A stretch of DNA of 64,000 nt from Candidatus Babelota bacterium (GCA_029262575.1 JAJCZC010000035.1:1-64000); one strand, 5' to 3'; counted from the stretch's first letter, positions 35,246-43,848 are shown. Notes: generated by a model not told the origin, from the sequence alone. Translations and numbers: made by a program.

Positions 35246-36087
35246 CTTACCTCCTATCATTATGCGCGATTAATCTTTTTAGTGCCAATGACGACCGAAG
35301 GTCCCTTATAAACGCATCTAGTTCATCCGATGAAGAGCTCCTTATTCTACAGCCTCAAACATCAATTTCTGCAGAAATTGATAAATTCACCTGCAAAGAT
35401 GATTATAATGGTCTGATTAAATGGCTTAAAAAAGAAAAAAGCACCCTTAAACGACAACACATCCTCAGCATTATGAAATATACTGAAAAGCAATTTAGCG
35501 GAGTGTGTGAGCCAGATGATGATCTAGAAACAGATATCAGAATCATCCATAATGATATAGAAAGAGTTCGAAAAGAACTCGGAAAAATACCACAAGTAAC
35601 ACATATTAAAAAAAGCGAAACATTCGACTTTGATACGGCACTTGCACTCCATAAGACCCCATCCTCCTTAGTCTCATTCATACGTGACCTAACATGCATC
35701 ACTAATGCCCAAGCACAGCGTATAGAACGATACCTTGAAACCTACTTACAGAAAAAACAACCGAAAATTGCATCCAATAAACAGTCTTTTTTAAACGCAA
35801 AGAACGAATATGAAAGAAAGAAAAAGGAGCTACAAAAACTTACATCCATATTAGATAGCCTAACAAGATCAAAAATCATAATGCGAGGCTGCCTACCCTA
35901 CCAAGACGAAGACACTAGCAACACCTATTGCTGCAAACCTGACGCAGATCCATGCAACCTGAAGAACAATCTTTGCGTGAATACGTGCAATTTCCCATTT
36001 CGATATTTATGCTGTATACCACTTGCAACTATCTTTAACTGCCTTACATTCCCTTGCTGCCCTCAAGTATCATATAAAGGAAATTAA
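35224..36087 (+). CDS. Exported protein with cysteine-rich C-terminus
   Basis: 287 residues. Signal peptide MLHAKKIAYLLSLCAINLFSA, a helical body with coiled coil (NEYERKKKELQKLTSIL) and a C-terminal cysteine-rich segment (NLCVNTCNFPFRYLCCIPLA, then CLTFPCCPQ). That segment recalls the cysteine clusters of the two small genes upstream and the fragment at 36137. AAAGGA precedes the ATG. Function unknown. Confidence 0.78.
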   Translation: MLHAKKIAYLLSLCAINLFSANDDRRSLINASSSSDEELLILQPQTSISAEIDKFTCKDDYNGLIKWLKKEKSTLKRQHILSIMKYTEKQFSGVCEPDDDLETDIRIIHNDIERVRKELGKIPQVTHIKKSETFDFDTALALHKTPSSLVSFIRDLTCITNAQAQRIERYLETYLQKKQPKIASNKQSFLNAKNEYERKKKELQKLTSILDSLTRSKIIMRGCLPYQDEDTSNTYCCKPDADPCNLKNNLCVNTCNFPFRYLCCIPLATIFNCLTFPCCPQVSYKGN

Positions 36088-36103
36088 ATAAAACAAAACA
36101 ATA

Positions 36104-36131
36104 GTTGACCGGATTTCATAATCTGGCCAAC
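36104..36131 (+). terminator. Hairpin after the cysteine-rich gene
   Basis: GTTGACCGGATT (36104-36115) pairs with AATCTGGCCAAC (36120-36131) at 10 of 12 positions around a 4-nt loop. The T-run after it is poor, so termination is likely but not certain. Confidence 0.45.
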
Positions 36132-36136
36132 TTAGT

Positions 36137-36289
36137 ATGCAAGAAGAAAATGCTCTCGTTAATCAAGATAGCTCTTGTTTTCTCAATACTCGTAAATTCG
36201 TTGAACGATGCCTTCTACATTGCATTCCTTTAAGCATCCTCAATAGCTGCTATATTTTTTGCCCCTGCCCTAAAGACAACCCTTATTGA
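36137..36289 (+). pseudogene. Fragment of a cysteine-rich exported protein
   Basis: A 50-codon ORF without a ribosome-binding site or signal peptide. Its second half (NTRKFVERCLLHCIPLSILN, then CYIFCPCP) aligns with the C-terminus of the gene just upstream (NTCNFPFRYLCCIPLATIFN, CLTFPCCP). It looks like the surviving 3' end of a duplicated copy. A tiny real gene cannot be excluded. Confidence 0.5.
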
Positions 36290-36371
36290 GTTGGCTTTAA
36301 CTCATTGTTGCTAAATACATAAACGTTTACCTATAATGCATTGTATTATAAGTATTATTTACAGGGAAATA

Positions 36372-37412
36372 ATGATAAACAAACATTTTGTGTTCTGCGT
36401 ACTTTTTGCATGCTGTATTTTAGGAGGTTTTGCAATATTGCAACACAAGAATAACAAACAAATCACCATTGGTTTTGGTGGTGACACCATGCTGGGTCGC
36501 TTGACCAACGTCACAATTGATGCAACAAGTTACACATATCCGTGGGGGAATCTATTGCCCCTTTTGCAACAAAATAATCTGAATATCATCAATCTAGAAA
36601 CCACCTTAACACACAGTGAAGATATTGTGCCCAAAGTGTTCAACTTTAAAGCAACGCCCGATAAAATCCAAACGCTCATTGCCGGCAACATTGGTTTGGT
36701 CAATTTGGCAAATAATCATATGCTCGATTTTGGCCCTTCAGGCCTATCCGAAACTATCACAACATTGCAAAAAGCAAACCTTGCTCATGCCGGCGCCGGT
36801 AACAACCATCCGCAAGCGGCACTTCCGGCCATTGTTGAACGTAATGACATCAAAATTGGTATGCTTGGCTACACTGATAATGAACCAACATGGCAAGCAA
36901 CTGAAACCAAACCGGGCATTAATTATTTAAAAGTCGGCGACATCACAACACTCAAAAAAGATGTTGATCTGCTAAGGAATAGGGTCGATATTATTGTGGT
37001 CAGCTATCATTGGGGGCCAAACATGCGCGAAAAGCCTAATCAAAAACACATCGATTTTGCCCACACAATGATTGACGCTGGCGTTGATATTTTGCACGGA
37101 CACAGTGCGCATATTTTTCAGGGCATTGAAATCTATAAAAATAAACTGATCATGTATGACACGGGCGACTTAGTTGATGATTATAAAGTTACACCAGAAA
37201 CGCGCAATGATCTTTCGTTTTTATTTTTAGTTACAATCACAAAAAATGGCAAAACAAACATTGAACATGTGCAACTTGTGCCAACGCACATTGATAACAT
37301 GCAAGTCAACTTGGCAGCTGGCAATGATTATGAATGGAGCATCAAACGCATGCAGATGCTATCCGCACCCTTTGGCACAGCAGTATCTGATGATGGACAT
37401 ATAAGCATCTAA
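36372..37412 (+). CDS. CapA-type poly-gamma-glutamate-synthesis-like protein
   Basis: 346 residues with an N-terminal hydrophobic anchor (FVFCVLFACCILGGFAIL). The metallophosphatase-like CapA (PGA_cap) motifs are all present: ITIGFGGDTMLGR (Asp38), NIINLETTLT, LVNLANNHMLDFG, VVSYHWG, and DILHGHSAHIFQG followed by YDTGDLVDDY. CapA-family proteins act at the cell surface in capsule polyglutamate synthesis or release, though many are uncharacterised. No capB or capC lies nearby. The ATG at 36372 is chosen for AGGGAAAT upstream. A degenerate paralog is at 39937. Confidence 0.88.
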   Translation: MINKHFVFCVLFACCILGGFAILQHKNNKQITIGFGGDTMLGRLTNVTIDATSYTYPWGNLLPLLQQNNLNIINLETTLTHSEDIVPKVFNFKATPDKIQTLIAGNIGLVNLANNHMLDFGPSGLSETITTLQKANLAHAGAGNNHPQAALPAIVERNDIKIGMLGYTDNEPTWQATETKPGINYLKVGDITTLKKDVDLLRNRVDIIVVSYHWGPNMREKPNQKHIDFAHTMIDAGVDILHGHSAHIFQGIEIYKNKLIMYDTGDLVDDYKVTPETRNDLSFLFLVTITKNGKTNIEHVQLVPTHIDNMQVNLAAGNDYEWSIKRMQMLSAPFGTAVSDDGHISI

Positions 37413-37453
37413 AAAAAAGACTACCATACGCACAATGTAAACATAGTATACGT

Positions 37454-38428
37454 TTATAAAAAAGACTGGCTTTCAAACGTTTGAAGCAAATCGGCATTTG
37501 GATACGTTAATGCTTGTTTAGCATCAAGACTATTAATGTGCCCATAAAGTCTTGCCAACACATGATTAACGTTTTCTTCTGGACCACATTTTGTCGGATC
37601 AATAGCACACCATTTTTTTGCAGAATAATGTGGCACTAAGCGATCCTTAAAAACATCGGAAATTGTCAATGCTAAAAACGCCGGATCTTGCCAACACAAA
37701 GTTTGCATAGAACAACCAAATACCGTTTGTATATATGGCGCGGCATAATTAGTGAATTGATTTCTTGAATATACGACACATAACTTTAGATATTTGTTGA
37801 GTTCATTTTTTTTGCTTTTATCTAAATCGTCATAAAGCATATGCAAAAATGAAATAAGACCTCTGCCACTACTGCAATATTCAAACACAGCAGTTTTATT
37901 ACCATGTTGGCCAGCCTTAATGATCTGATCTGGGTGCATGCCTATCTTTTTAAGATAAAAAGTATACGTTTTTCTTGCATCACTTGATGGCATTGCTGTT
38001 TGCAACATGCAATAAGAATGTTGCACTTCACCCACAAACTTACCTGAAAAGGCAATATGCCCATCACAATTGAATACTGCTTTAGCATCGCATTCATTTT
38101 GGTTCAGCGCTTGTGCACCTAAAGTCAAATAAGCTAAAGATTGCCCAAGACTAAAATTTCTACATCCTGCATATTGTTTGCGCATAGTATTTATAATGGG
38201 CAAAAATGAACACTCAAACACATCTTTATCCATAAGAGGATGACACACTTTTGTGTTGTTTGTATGCGATTCTGATTGGGTAGATTTCACCCTATAATAA
38301 AGACTCTTTGCCTGATAAGGATTTTGTTTGAATTTTTCAAAAGAAAGCAATTTTTGGTTGCTCGAACCTGCAGTAAAGATTGTCTGACAATAAACACCAA
38401 ACAAAAAAATATAACCTAACTTTTTCAC
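37454..38428 (-). CDS. Exported protein of unknown function, GTG start
   Basis: About 324 residues from GTG at 38428. GGAGG lies 4-5 nt upstream and the product then starts with a signal peptide (KKLGYIFLFGVYCQTIFTA); the in-frame start further upstream would add a hydrophilic extension. The mature part has about a dozen cysteines (CSFLPIINTMRKQYAGC; CDAKAVFNC; CSMQTLCW) that could form disulfides. No family recognised. Convergent with the CapA gene. Confidence 0.75.
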   Translation of the reverse strand: MKKLGYIFLFGVYCQTIFTAGSSNQKLLSFEKFKQNPYQAKSLYYRVKSTQSESHTNNTKVCHPLMDKDVFECSFLPIINTMRKQYAGCRNFSLGQSLAYLTLGAQALNQNECDAKAVFNCDGHIAFSGKFVGEVQHSYCMLQTAMPSSDARKTYTFYLKKIGMHPDQIIKAGQHGNKTAVFEYCSSGRGLISFLHMLYDDLDKSKKNELNKYLKLCVVYSRNQFTNYAAPYIQTVFGCSMQTLCWQDPAFLALTISDVFKDRLVPHYSAKKWCAIDPTKCGPEENVNHVLARLYGHINSLDAKQALTYPNADLLQTFESQSFL

Positions 38429-38620
38429 CGACTTCCTCCATTTTGCATCTAATTTCTGGCTTTCACCATCCCTTAATAATACCATTTGAAATCATTCCTG
38501 TCAAATGATATTAAGCTATAGAACAGCGTTTTGGCACCTTTAATACACTAAACAATTGCATTTGCCACATTTGCCGTGTTAGCATCTTTTTAACACTGGG
38601 ACACGAAAGCACCAAACACA

Positions 38621-38655
38621 TAAAGGTAAACCTTTATTAAGCCGAGAATCGGCTT
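38621..38655 (+). promoter_or_regulatory. Two adjacent inverted repeats upstream of parA
   Basis: TAAAGGT-AA-ACCTTTA (38621-38636) is followed by AAGCCGA-GAA-TCGGCTT (38639-38655). Both are short perfect stems ending about 33 nt before the parA start. They could be operator sites for the ParA/RHH pair, a partition site or a leader hairpin. Confidence 0.4.
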
Positions 38656-38688
38656 GATAAAAATCCGACCTAATTAGGGAGAGTGAGT

Positions 38689-39450
38689 ATGCGCAAAATT
38701 GCCATCATTAACCAAAAGGGCGGAAGTGGCAAGACCACAACTGCCGTTAACTTAGCTGCAACACTTGCAGAAAAAAAACGCAAAGTGTTGTTGATCGATT
38801 TGGATCCACAAGCATCAACTTCATCATGGTTTGGCCAATCACGAGATTCAAAAGGATTGTTTGAACTGTTCACCAATAAAACAAACATTAACGACATTAT
38901 TGTGCACACCGACAACGAACGTATAGATTTAATTCCATCATCATCTTGGCTGATGGGGTTGGAAAAAAGATTGGCGCAAGAAGTTGGCGCAGAAATAATA
39001 CTCAAACAAAAATTTCAAGAACTGCCAAAACGAAGATGGGATTATATCATTATTGATTGCCCACCTACATTAGGCATTTTAACTATCAATGCTTTAACTG
39101 CAGTGCAAGAAATTATTGTCCCCGTTGAGGCGCGTATTATGGCACTTGCAGGATTAGTGCAACTATTGCAAACAATATCAGTTATCAAAGAACGACTGAA
39201 TCCAAAATTACGCATTTCCGGCATTGTGCCATGCCGCGTTGATTTGCGCACAAATCATGCAAAAGAGGTGGTCAAAGAATTGCGTAGTAATTTTAAAAGC
39301 AAAATGTATAAAACGGCTATTCGTGAAAACATTAAACTTTCTGAAGCACCATCATATATTAAACCGATAACTGAATATGACACCAATTGCAACGGTGCAC
39401 ATGATTATCGATTGTTGGCACGTGAAGTTATAAAACAAGAACGGAAATAA
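38689..39450 (+). CDS. parA: ParA-family partition ATPase
   Basis: 253 residues. Deviant Walker A KGGSGKTTT (Lys10, Lys15) with NQ before it, switch I DLDPQASTSSWFG, Walker B YIIIDCPPTLGILT and the C-terminal IRENIKLSEAPSYIKPI typical of chromosomal ParA/Soj. Soj-type proteins act with ParB; here the downstream partner is instead a small ribbon-helix-helix protein, as in plasmid type Ib systems. AGGGAG lies 7 nt upstream of the ATG at 38689. Mobile or plasmid ancestry is possible. Confidence 0.92.
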   Translation: MRKIAIINQKGGSGKTTTAVNLAATLAEKKRKVLLIDLDPQASTSSWFGQSRDSKGLFELFTNKTNINDIIVHTDNERIDLIPSSSWLMGLEKRLAQEVGAEIILKQKFQELPKRRWDYIIIDCPPTLGILTINALTAVQEIIVPVEARIMALAGLVQLLQTISVIKERLNPKLRISGIVPCRVDLRTNHAKEVVKELRSNFKSKMYKTAIRENIKLSEAPSYIKPITEYDTNCNGAHDYRLLAREVIKQERK

Positions 39451-39537
39451 CCTTGTTATTCGTTAGGCAAAATACTGTAAATGTCTACAACGTTTACATT
39501 TATTAAGGAACAGAAAATGGCAAAGAAGAAAAACAAC

Positions 39538-39575
39538 CCTTCGATACTCTTGATCAAGATCAAGAACTCAGAATG
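39538..39575. repeat. Short interspersed repeat, copy 2
   Basis: CCTTCGATACTC...GAACTCAGAATGA, similar to the element at 26413. It falls inside a 19-codon ORF (MAKKKNNPS..., ATG at 39517 with AAGGA upstream) whose start looks like that of the next gene (MTKKKNK), so the repeat may have inserted into an older 5' end. Confidence 0.45.
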
Positions 39576-39604
39576 ATATAAGGAATAACAAAAAAGGAAA
39601 AAAT

Positions 39605-39928
39605 ATGACAAAAAAAAAGAATAAGACTATAAACGCAAATCCATTAACGGATTATCTATCACCAACCAAAAAAAGCAACAACAAGCCCACAAGAAAAATT
39701 GAAGAACAACCAGAAAAAAAAAATTTCAAAACACGTGTGACCATTCACATGTCGGTCGACTTAATTGATAAAGTTAAAAATGCTGTGTTTTGGGAGCCCG
39801 GTTTAACACTCACTGAATTTGCAGAACGTGCATTTATGTATGAACTAAGAAAATGGGAAAAAGATTGGGGTGAAGAATATCCTCAACGGCAAGATTACCA
39901 ACTTAAAGGCGGAAGACCGCTAAAATAG
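39605..39928 (+). CDS. Ribbon-helix-helix partner of ParA
   Basis: 107 residues. A basic, disordered N-terminus (KKKNKTINANPLTDYLSPTK) is followed by a ribbon-helix-helix domain (TRVTIHMSVDLIDKVKNAVF, LTLTEFAERAFMYELRKW) and a short tail. Small RHH proteins next to ParA commonly bind the partition site and regulate the operon. It lies 154 nt after parA with an AAAGGA ribosome-binding site. DNA binding is inferred from the fold. Confidence 0.78.
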   Translation: MTKKKNKTINANPLTDYLSPTKKSNNKPTRKIEEQPEKKNFKTRVTIHMSVDLIDKVKNAVFWEPGLTLTEFAERAFMYELRKWEKDWGEEYPQRQDYQLKGGRPLK

Positions 39929-39936
39929 GGGCAGAT

Positions 39937-40872
39937 ATGAAGATTTCAATTCTAAGCAGCATCTCATGCAGAACTGGACATGCTAGCAGGCAGGATTTAC
40001 CTCATACACAATCTCAACAATACCTTTCACAAGACTACAATTTTCCGTGGGGAGATCTGCATAAACTTTTGCACCAAAATGCTGTCAATATACTCAATCC
40101 GCAACAACACGTTTTTCATGATTTGACATCATTAACCTCAGATGCAACACATGTATTAAAGGCGGGTAATATTGCGGTCGTTAATTTGGCCGATCCAATG
40201 TTGATCGAAGATAATAGCAAGGTGCCACTCGCATTAAATCGTACAGATATTCACACCGTTGGCATTGGTATAAACAATGCACAAGCACGCGAGCCATTTG
40301 AATTTGAAAAAAATGGCATCAAAATTGGCATCATAGGTTTTTCTAATAAAAAAGAGCATGAACATGAACGCAACGACGAACCAAGTATCTTTTATACACC
40401 ATTTGGCGATGTTAACCCAATAAAAGAGCTCATTAGCAAAGCAAAAGATGAAGTCGATATATTAATAGCATTGATTCAATGGGGGTCACAAAAACCTGAA
40501 CCTGATGACACCTACCGCCAATTTACACACGCATTAATTGATGCCGGTATTGATATTATTCATGGCGAAAGTGACCATGTCTATTTAGGTGTTGAAAATT
40601 ATAACGGCAAATTGATTATCTATGATTCAGGTGATTTTGTTGATATCTACATGAGTAATGATGAAAAAGAAAGCGTGCCGCGCTCATTTATTTATGAACT
40701 TGAACTGGGCAAAGATGGCATTAAGCACGTCAAACTTATTCCAGTCCTCATGCAAGGAAATCAGCTGGTCAAAACAATTGGCCAAAACAAAACTGAAGCA
40801 ATTACCTTAATGCAAACAATCAGCAAAAATCTGGGCACAACCATTTCTGATGATGGTGAAATTCAACTTTAA
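39937..40872 (+). CDS. Degenerate CapA paralog
   Basis: 311 residues, about collinear with the CapA protein at 36372 but without its signal anchor. Motifs are eroded: GDTMLGR is missing, NLETTLT is NILNPQQH, NLANNHMLDFG is NLADPMLIEDN, HWG is QWG and HGHSAH is HGESDH. The C-terminal part (GKLIIYDSGDFVDIYMS) remains. The lost residues include likely metal ligands, so it is probably not an active CapA enzyme; it could be a pseudoenzyme or a decaying gene. It starts 8 nt after the RHH gene. Part of it is duplicated at 42931-43152. Confidence 0.75.
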   Translation: MKISILSSISCRTGHASRQDLPHTQSQQYLSQDYNFPWGDLHKLLHQNAVNILNPQQHVFHDLTSLTSDATHVLKAGNIAVVNLADPMLIEDNSKVPLALNRTDIHTVGIGINNAQAREPFEFEKNGIKIGIIGFSNKKEHEHERNDEPSIFYTPFGDVNPIKELISKAKDEVDILIALIQWGSQKPEPDDTYRQFTHALIDAGIDIIHGESDHVYLGVENYNGKLIIYDSGDFVDIYMSNDEKESVPRSFIYELELGKDGIKHVKLIPVLMQGNQLVKTIGQNKTEAITLMQTISKNLGTTISDDGEIQL

Positions 40873-40998
40873 ATACCCAGAAGGTATGCGTATTTCGATC
40901 TTCTATACAATGCGATAAACGTATACCATTTAAACCGCATCATCAGCACTTTATTAGATGAAGGGCAATTAGCATTGTTACAGGACTTCCGCAAATAA
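40873..40998 (+). pseudogene. C-terminal fragment of a lost gene
   Basis: An open frame immediately follows the stop of the CapA paralog: YAYFDLLYNAINVYHLNRII and then LLDEGQLALLQDFRK before a stop. It has no start. The end LLQDFRK matches the fragment LTEKVMLQDFYK just before the insertion-sequence remnant at 26524, with synonymous codon differences, so the same unknown gene once preceded both elements. Confidence 0.55.
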
Positions 40999-41078
40999 CT
41001 GAAAGACCTGTTCAGGTTTGCCAATTCAAAAAACGAGCTCTTCTTTTGTGAACACAAAAAACACAAAGAAGAGCTAAA
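40984..41078 (+). mobile_element. Shared repeat and hairpin of the IS family, copy 2
   Basis: Second copy of the repeat (CGCAAATAACTGAAAGACCTG) with a hairpin GAGCTCTTCTTTTGTG...CACAAAGAAGAGCT (41035-41075). It is shared with 26550-26647 and 42826-42914 and lies directly before a transposase fragment; the hairpin probably blocks incoming transcription. Confidence 0.65.
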
Positions 41079-41320
41079 ATGATCAGAAAAACTAAGTGTA
41101 AATTACGCTTATCCCGTTGCATTGCTTTTGTCCATCTCATTTCGAAAAACTTTTGAGTCGTTAGGTCATGAAGCAGGTGTAGGCGGGAACACGATTTCTC
41201 GTATTGTTAAGCATGATTCAGCAACGACAAGGGACCTGATCAAGGTTGTAAATGCAGTTTTCAAAAGGAAGCGGCTATACTTGATTATCAATGATACGTT
41301 GATATTAAATAAAGGCATAT
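41079..41320 (+). pseudogene. Frameshifted transposase fragment (IS4/IS701-like)
   Basis: An ATG after the hairpin opens MIRKTKCKLRLSRC, but homology continues one frame over: NYAYPVALLLSISFRKTFES, then GHEAGVGGNTISRIVKHDSA, DLIKVVNAVFKRKRLYLIIN and DTLIL. The last parts match the remnant at 26620. Asp of DDT would be the first catalytic residue. The reading frame is broken at the start and the gene is cut off at about 41310, where an inverted fragment of another transposase begins. Confidence 0.65.
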
Positions 41321-41528
41321 AATATTCCGATCTATTCGCTATAAAATCTGCAATTTCAGTACAATTGTTTGCACCACCTAAAATTGCACATATCGCCATA
41401 ATAATGATACATTCGAGACCATAAATCTTATTCTTATCTGATCTAAAATCACTTACCTCTTGAAGGCAAGCTATTAAGTTTGCAAATCTTGGGTTTTCAT
41501 GTACGTTTTCAAGAGATATGCGATTCAT
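41304..41528 (-). pseudogene. 5' fragment of an ISAs1-family transposase
   Basis: From ATG 41528 (AAAGGA upstream) about 75 codons match the N-terminus of ISAs1/H-repeat transposases: LENVHENPRFANLIACLQEV, DFRSDKNKIYGLECIIIMAI and CAILGGANNCTEIADF. The catalytic domain is missing; past 41304 the frame reads through the antisense of the other transposase fragment. Nested, inverted insertion-sequence debris. From 41529 to 42000 I see no gene. Confidence 0.65.
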
Positions 41529-42000
41529 TAGAATTCCTTTTTTAGGTGAGCTTGAAAATTGAATCGAATAGCATATCTCTATCTCAAACACTCAAATCAG
41601 TCAACTTCTATCGGAAAACATTCTATTCTTGATAAAAAAACAAAAAAAAGACGAGTCACTTTTCTCCCTGTAAAACACCTATAAATTCGGAGCCTATTAA
41701 GCGATTGCCCCGACAAAAAGAATAAAGCCCTTGCCGTCCACAGAAAATAATTGCTAATATAAAAATAAGCAGCGAGGGCCTTGATAGGCGAGCTCTCGAA
41801 AAAAACCAGGATGATAGCATCAAAAGGTGCGCTAATACACGCGAAAAGAGAAAAGCTTGAAGGAGGGGCTATTTTCCCAATAGCGATCTTTTTCTGGCAC
41901 CATTGATGTATAGAGTTACAATAAGGAACAAATAAGAACGATTGAAGAATAATTGAGTAGTTGTGTTTTTAATTTTTTTGATAAGGTATAGGAAAGGATT

Positions 42001-42858
42001 ATGAAATATATAAAATGTATGGTGGTAATGAGTTTTTTAGTTATGACCAGTGGCTATGTGGCTGCCGCCTCTAGCAGTCACACTTCTAACAAAGATTTCC
42101 TCATTCCTGTTTATAGATACATCACTCCAGCATCGCATAACCTGGAAATGACCGATACTCTTAGGTGGTATCTGCGCAAGTCAATTGCTCTGCTTTTAAA
42201 GGAATTAATTAGCGTAAAGGATGACATCGTTTTAATATCTCGCTTTTTTATGGATGATATGGATGCTCCTACGCAAGCGCTTCTTGAAAATTGCTATCGC
42301 GGAAACGTTTCATCATTAAAGAAGCGCATCATCCTCATGACCAACATTAAGAAGATCCTGAAGGCTCACCCAGAATTAATATCTGATAAGTATAGAATAT
42401 ATGATGCATACGATGGTAGCAGCAAAGATAAGCACACAGTCGTTCATCTTTATCGATTGATAAATTTTGTTGCCGATTTAGACCTAACAGTTTTTGGTCG
42501 ATTGAGACTCGCAGGTAAAGAATTCTCAGACGTGCCTGGCTACTACGCCGAAAACCCATCACTCATTGAAGAACGACTAGATGAACTAGGAGACTTAGGA
42601 GTACAATTAGATGAAATATTACGCCCTTACAGGAAATCGACTAAAGTTATCGACCTCACTCAGAATCAACCGCCAGGCATAACTCCATCTTTGGAGCATG
42701 ACCTTGATTTCTATCGAATACATATTCGTCCGCGGAATCTCGAAGGGGACATGCCATTGCCTGAAATGGAGTACTTAGAAAAGATAGACGGTGATTATGA
42801 GTATCTTAAAAACAAGCCTTCCGTGGAGCAAATAACTGAAAGATCTGTTCAGGATTGA
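42001..42858 (+). CDS. Exported protein with IS-derived C-terminus
   Basis: 285 residues. Signal peptide MKYIKCMVVMSFLVMTSGYVAA and a mature part of charged helices with no known domain. The last residues (QITERSVQD) and the stop codon are encoded by the insertion-sequence repeat that begins near 42826, so the original 3' end has been replaced. GGAAAGGATT precedes the start. Because the upstream 470 nt hold only debris, this gene has been boxed in by mobile elements and may be truncated. Confidence 0.68.
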   Translation: MKYIKCMVVMSFLVMTSGYVAAASSSHTSNKDFLIPVYRYITPASHNLEMTDTLRWYLRKSIALLLKELISVKDDIVLISRFFMDDMDAPTQALLENCYRGNVSSLKKRIILMTNIKKILKAHPELISDKYRIYDAYDGSSKDKHTVVHLYRLINFVADLDLTVFGRLRLAGKEFSDVPGYYAENPSLIEERLDELGDLGVQLDEILRPYRKSTKVIDLTQNQPPGITPSLEHDLDFYRIHIRPRNLEGDMPLPEMEYLEKIDGDYEYLKNKPSVEQITERSVQD

Positions 42859-42914
42859 CATCTCAAAAAAAATGAGCTCTTCTTTTGTAGTCTAAAAACA
42901 TAAAGAGGAGCTCT
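42826..42914 (+). mobile_element. Shared repeat and hairpin of the IS family, copy 3
   Basis: GCAAATAACTGAAAGATCTG, then the hairpin GAGCTCTTCTTT (around 42874) with AAAGAGGAGCTC (around 42903). Third copy of the unit. Here the transposase is gone: the ATG after the hairpin is joined to a piece of the CapA paralog. Confidence 0.65.
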
Positions 42915-42915
42915 A

Positions 42916-43203
42916 ATGATCAGAAAAACTGAGCCTGATGACACCTACCGCCAATTTACACACGCATTAATTGATGCCGGTATTGATATTATTCATGGCG
43001 AAAGTGACCATGTCTATTTAGGTGTTGAAAACTATAACGGCAAATTGATTATCTATGATTCAGGTGATTTTGTTGATATCTACATGAGTAATGATGAAAA
43101 AGAAAGCGTGCCACGCTCATTTATTTATGAACTTGAACTGGGCAAAGATGCGATAAATAAAGGCAAAACAGCCAAAATTCAAAAACAAAACCCTTGTTTT
43201 TAG
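42916..43203 (+). pseudogene. Chimeric ORF: IS leader fused to a CapA-paralog segment
   Basis: The first codons (MIRKT) are those of the insertion-sequence ATG. From 42931 to 43152 the DNA is almost identical to 40495-40716 of the degenerate CapA paralog (only about three differences), then diverges and stops after a new tail (NKGKTAKIQKQNPCF). The fusion is in frame. The near identity shows that the copying was recent. Probably non-functional. Confidence 0.75.
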
Positions 43204-43267
43204 CTTACCAAAGCTGCTATTATGTTAAATGATAGGTATTTTTAAGTATATTATAGGAGTATTAAAA

Positions 43268-43783
43268 ATGAAGCATATTTCACGTATTTTAGTTATCACT
43301 TTTGCAATGCAGGGCATAAGTTCATATGCCCAAATGCATCAAACAATGGTGCAACAAAGTTCTTCACAACAAGTTTCAAGCCAGCTAACACCACAAGGTG
43401 GCTCAGTAACTATTGGTGGGCAAACATTCCATACGGAACCAGGCCAATCAATCACAGTGCAAGGTGGGGGCATGACAGCACAGACTCAAACCACTAAAAT
43501 TGGTGATGAGCCGGCAGTCACTGTGACTGAAGTTGAAAAACGTCCATTAACTGTAACCGTTGATGGGGAAACTACGGTCATCGATGACCCTTCATCAACA
43601 ACTGTTACTATCGATGGTGAACCTATTGACTTAGAAAGTAACGAACAACGCGAAGGCGTAATCAGAAGAACTGGCGAAGCTACAGCTCAAGCAACAAGAG
43701 ATGCGGTTGATGTAGCTGCACAAGCAACTGAAGGCGCTCTCGACACCGTAAGTAATTTCTTCGGCGGCCTATTCGGTAGGTAA
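43268..43783 (+). CDS. Exported protein with FGGxFGR C-terminus, copy 1
   Basis: 171 residues. Signal peptide MKHISRILVITFAMQGISSYA, Gln/Ser-rich linker, a beta-rich middle with Thr/Val repeats (VTIDGEPIDLES; TVDGETTVIDDP) and an amphipathic Ala-rich helix that ends in FFGGLFGR. The final segment resembles that of the next gene. AGGAG lies upstream of the ATG at 43268. Function unknown. Confidence 0.75.
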   Translation: MKHISRILVITFAMQGISSYAQMHQTMVQQSSSQQVSSQLTPQGGSVTIGGQTFHTEPGQSITVQGGGMTAQTQTTKIGDEPAVTVTEVEKRPLTVTVDGETTVIDDPSSTTVTIDGEPIDLESNEQREGVIRRTGEATAQATRDAVDVAAQATEGALDTVSNFFGGLFGR

Positions 43784-43848
43784 AAAACCAAAGTAAATTA
43801 AGATGTTTAAACTTTAATAATCCTTAACAATAAAGAAGGAGTCGTATT

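Noticed and set aside
38689-39928. Chromosome origin region marked by ParA
   Set aside because: No dnaA, parB, gidA/gidB or DnaA boxes nearby; the partner is an RHH protein.
41529-42000. Gene or RNA in the gap before the 42001 gene
   Set aside because: No frame longer than a few dozen codons with a ribosome-binding site, and no clear structure apart from scattered AT runs.
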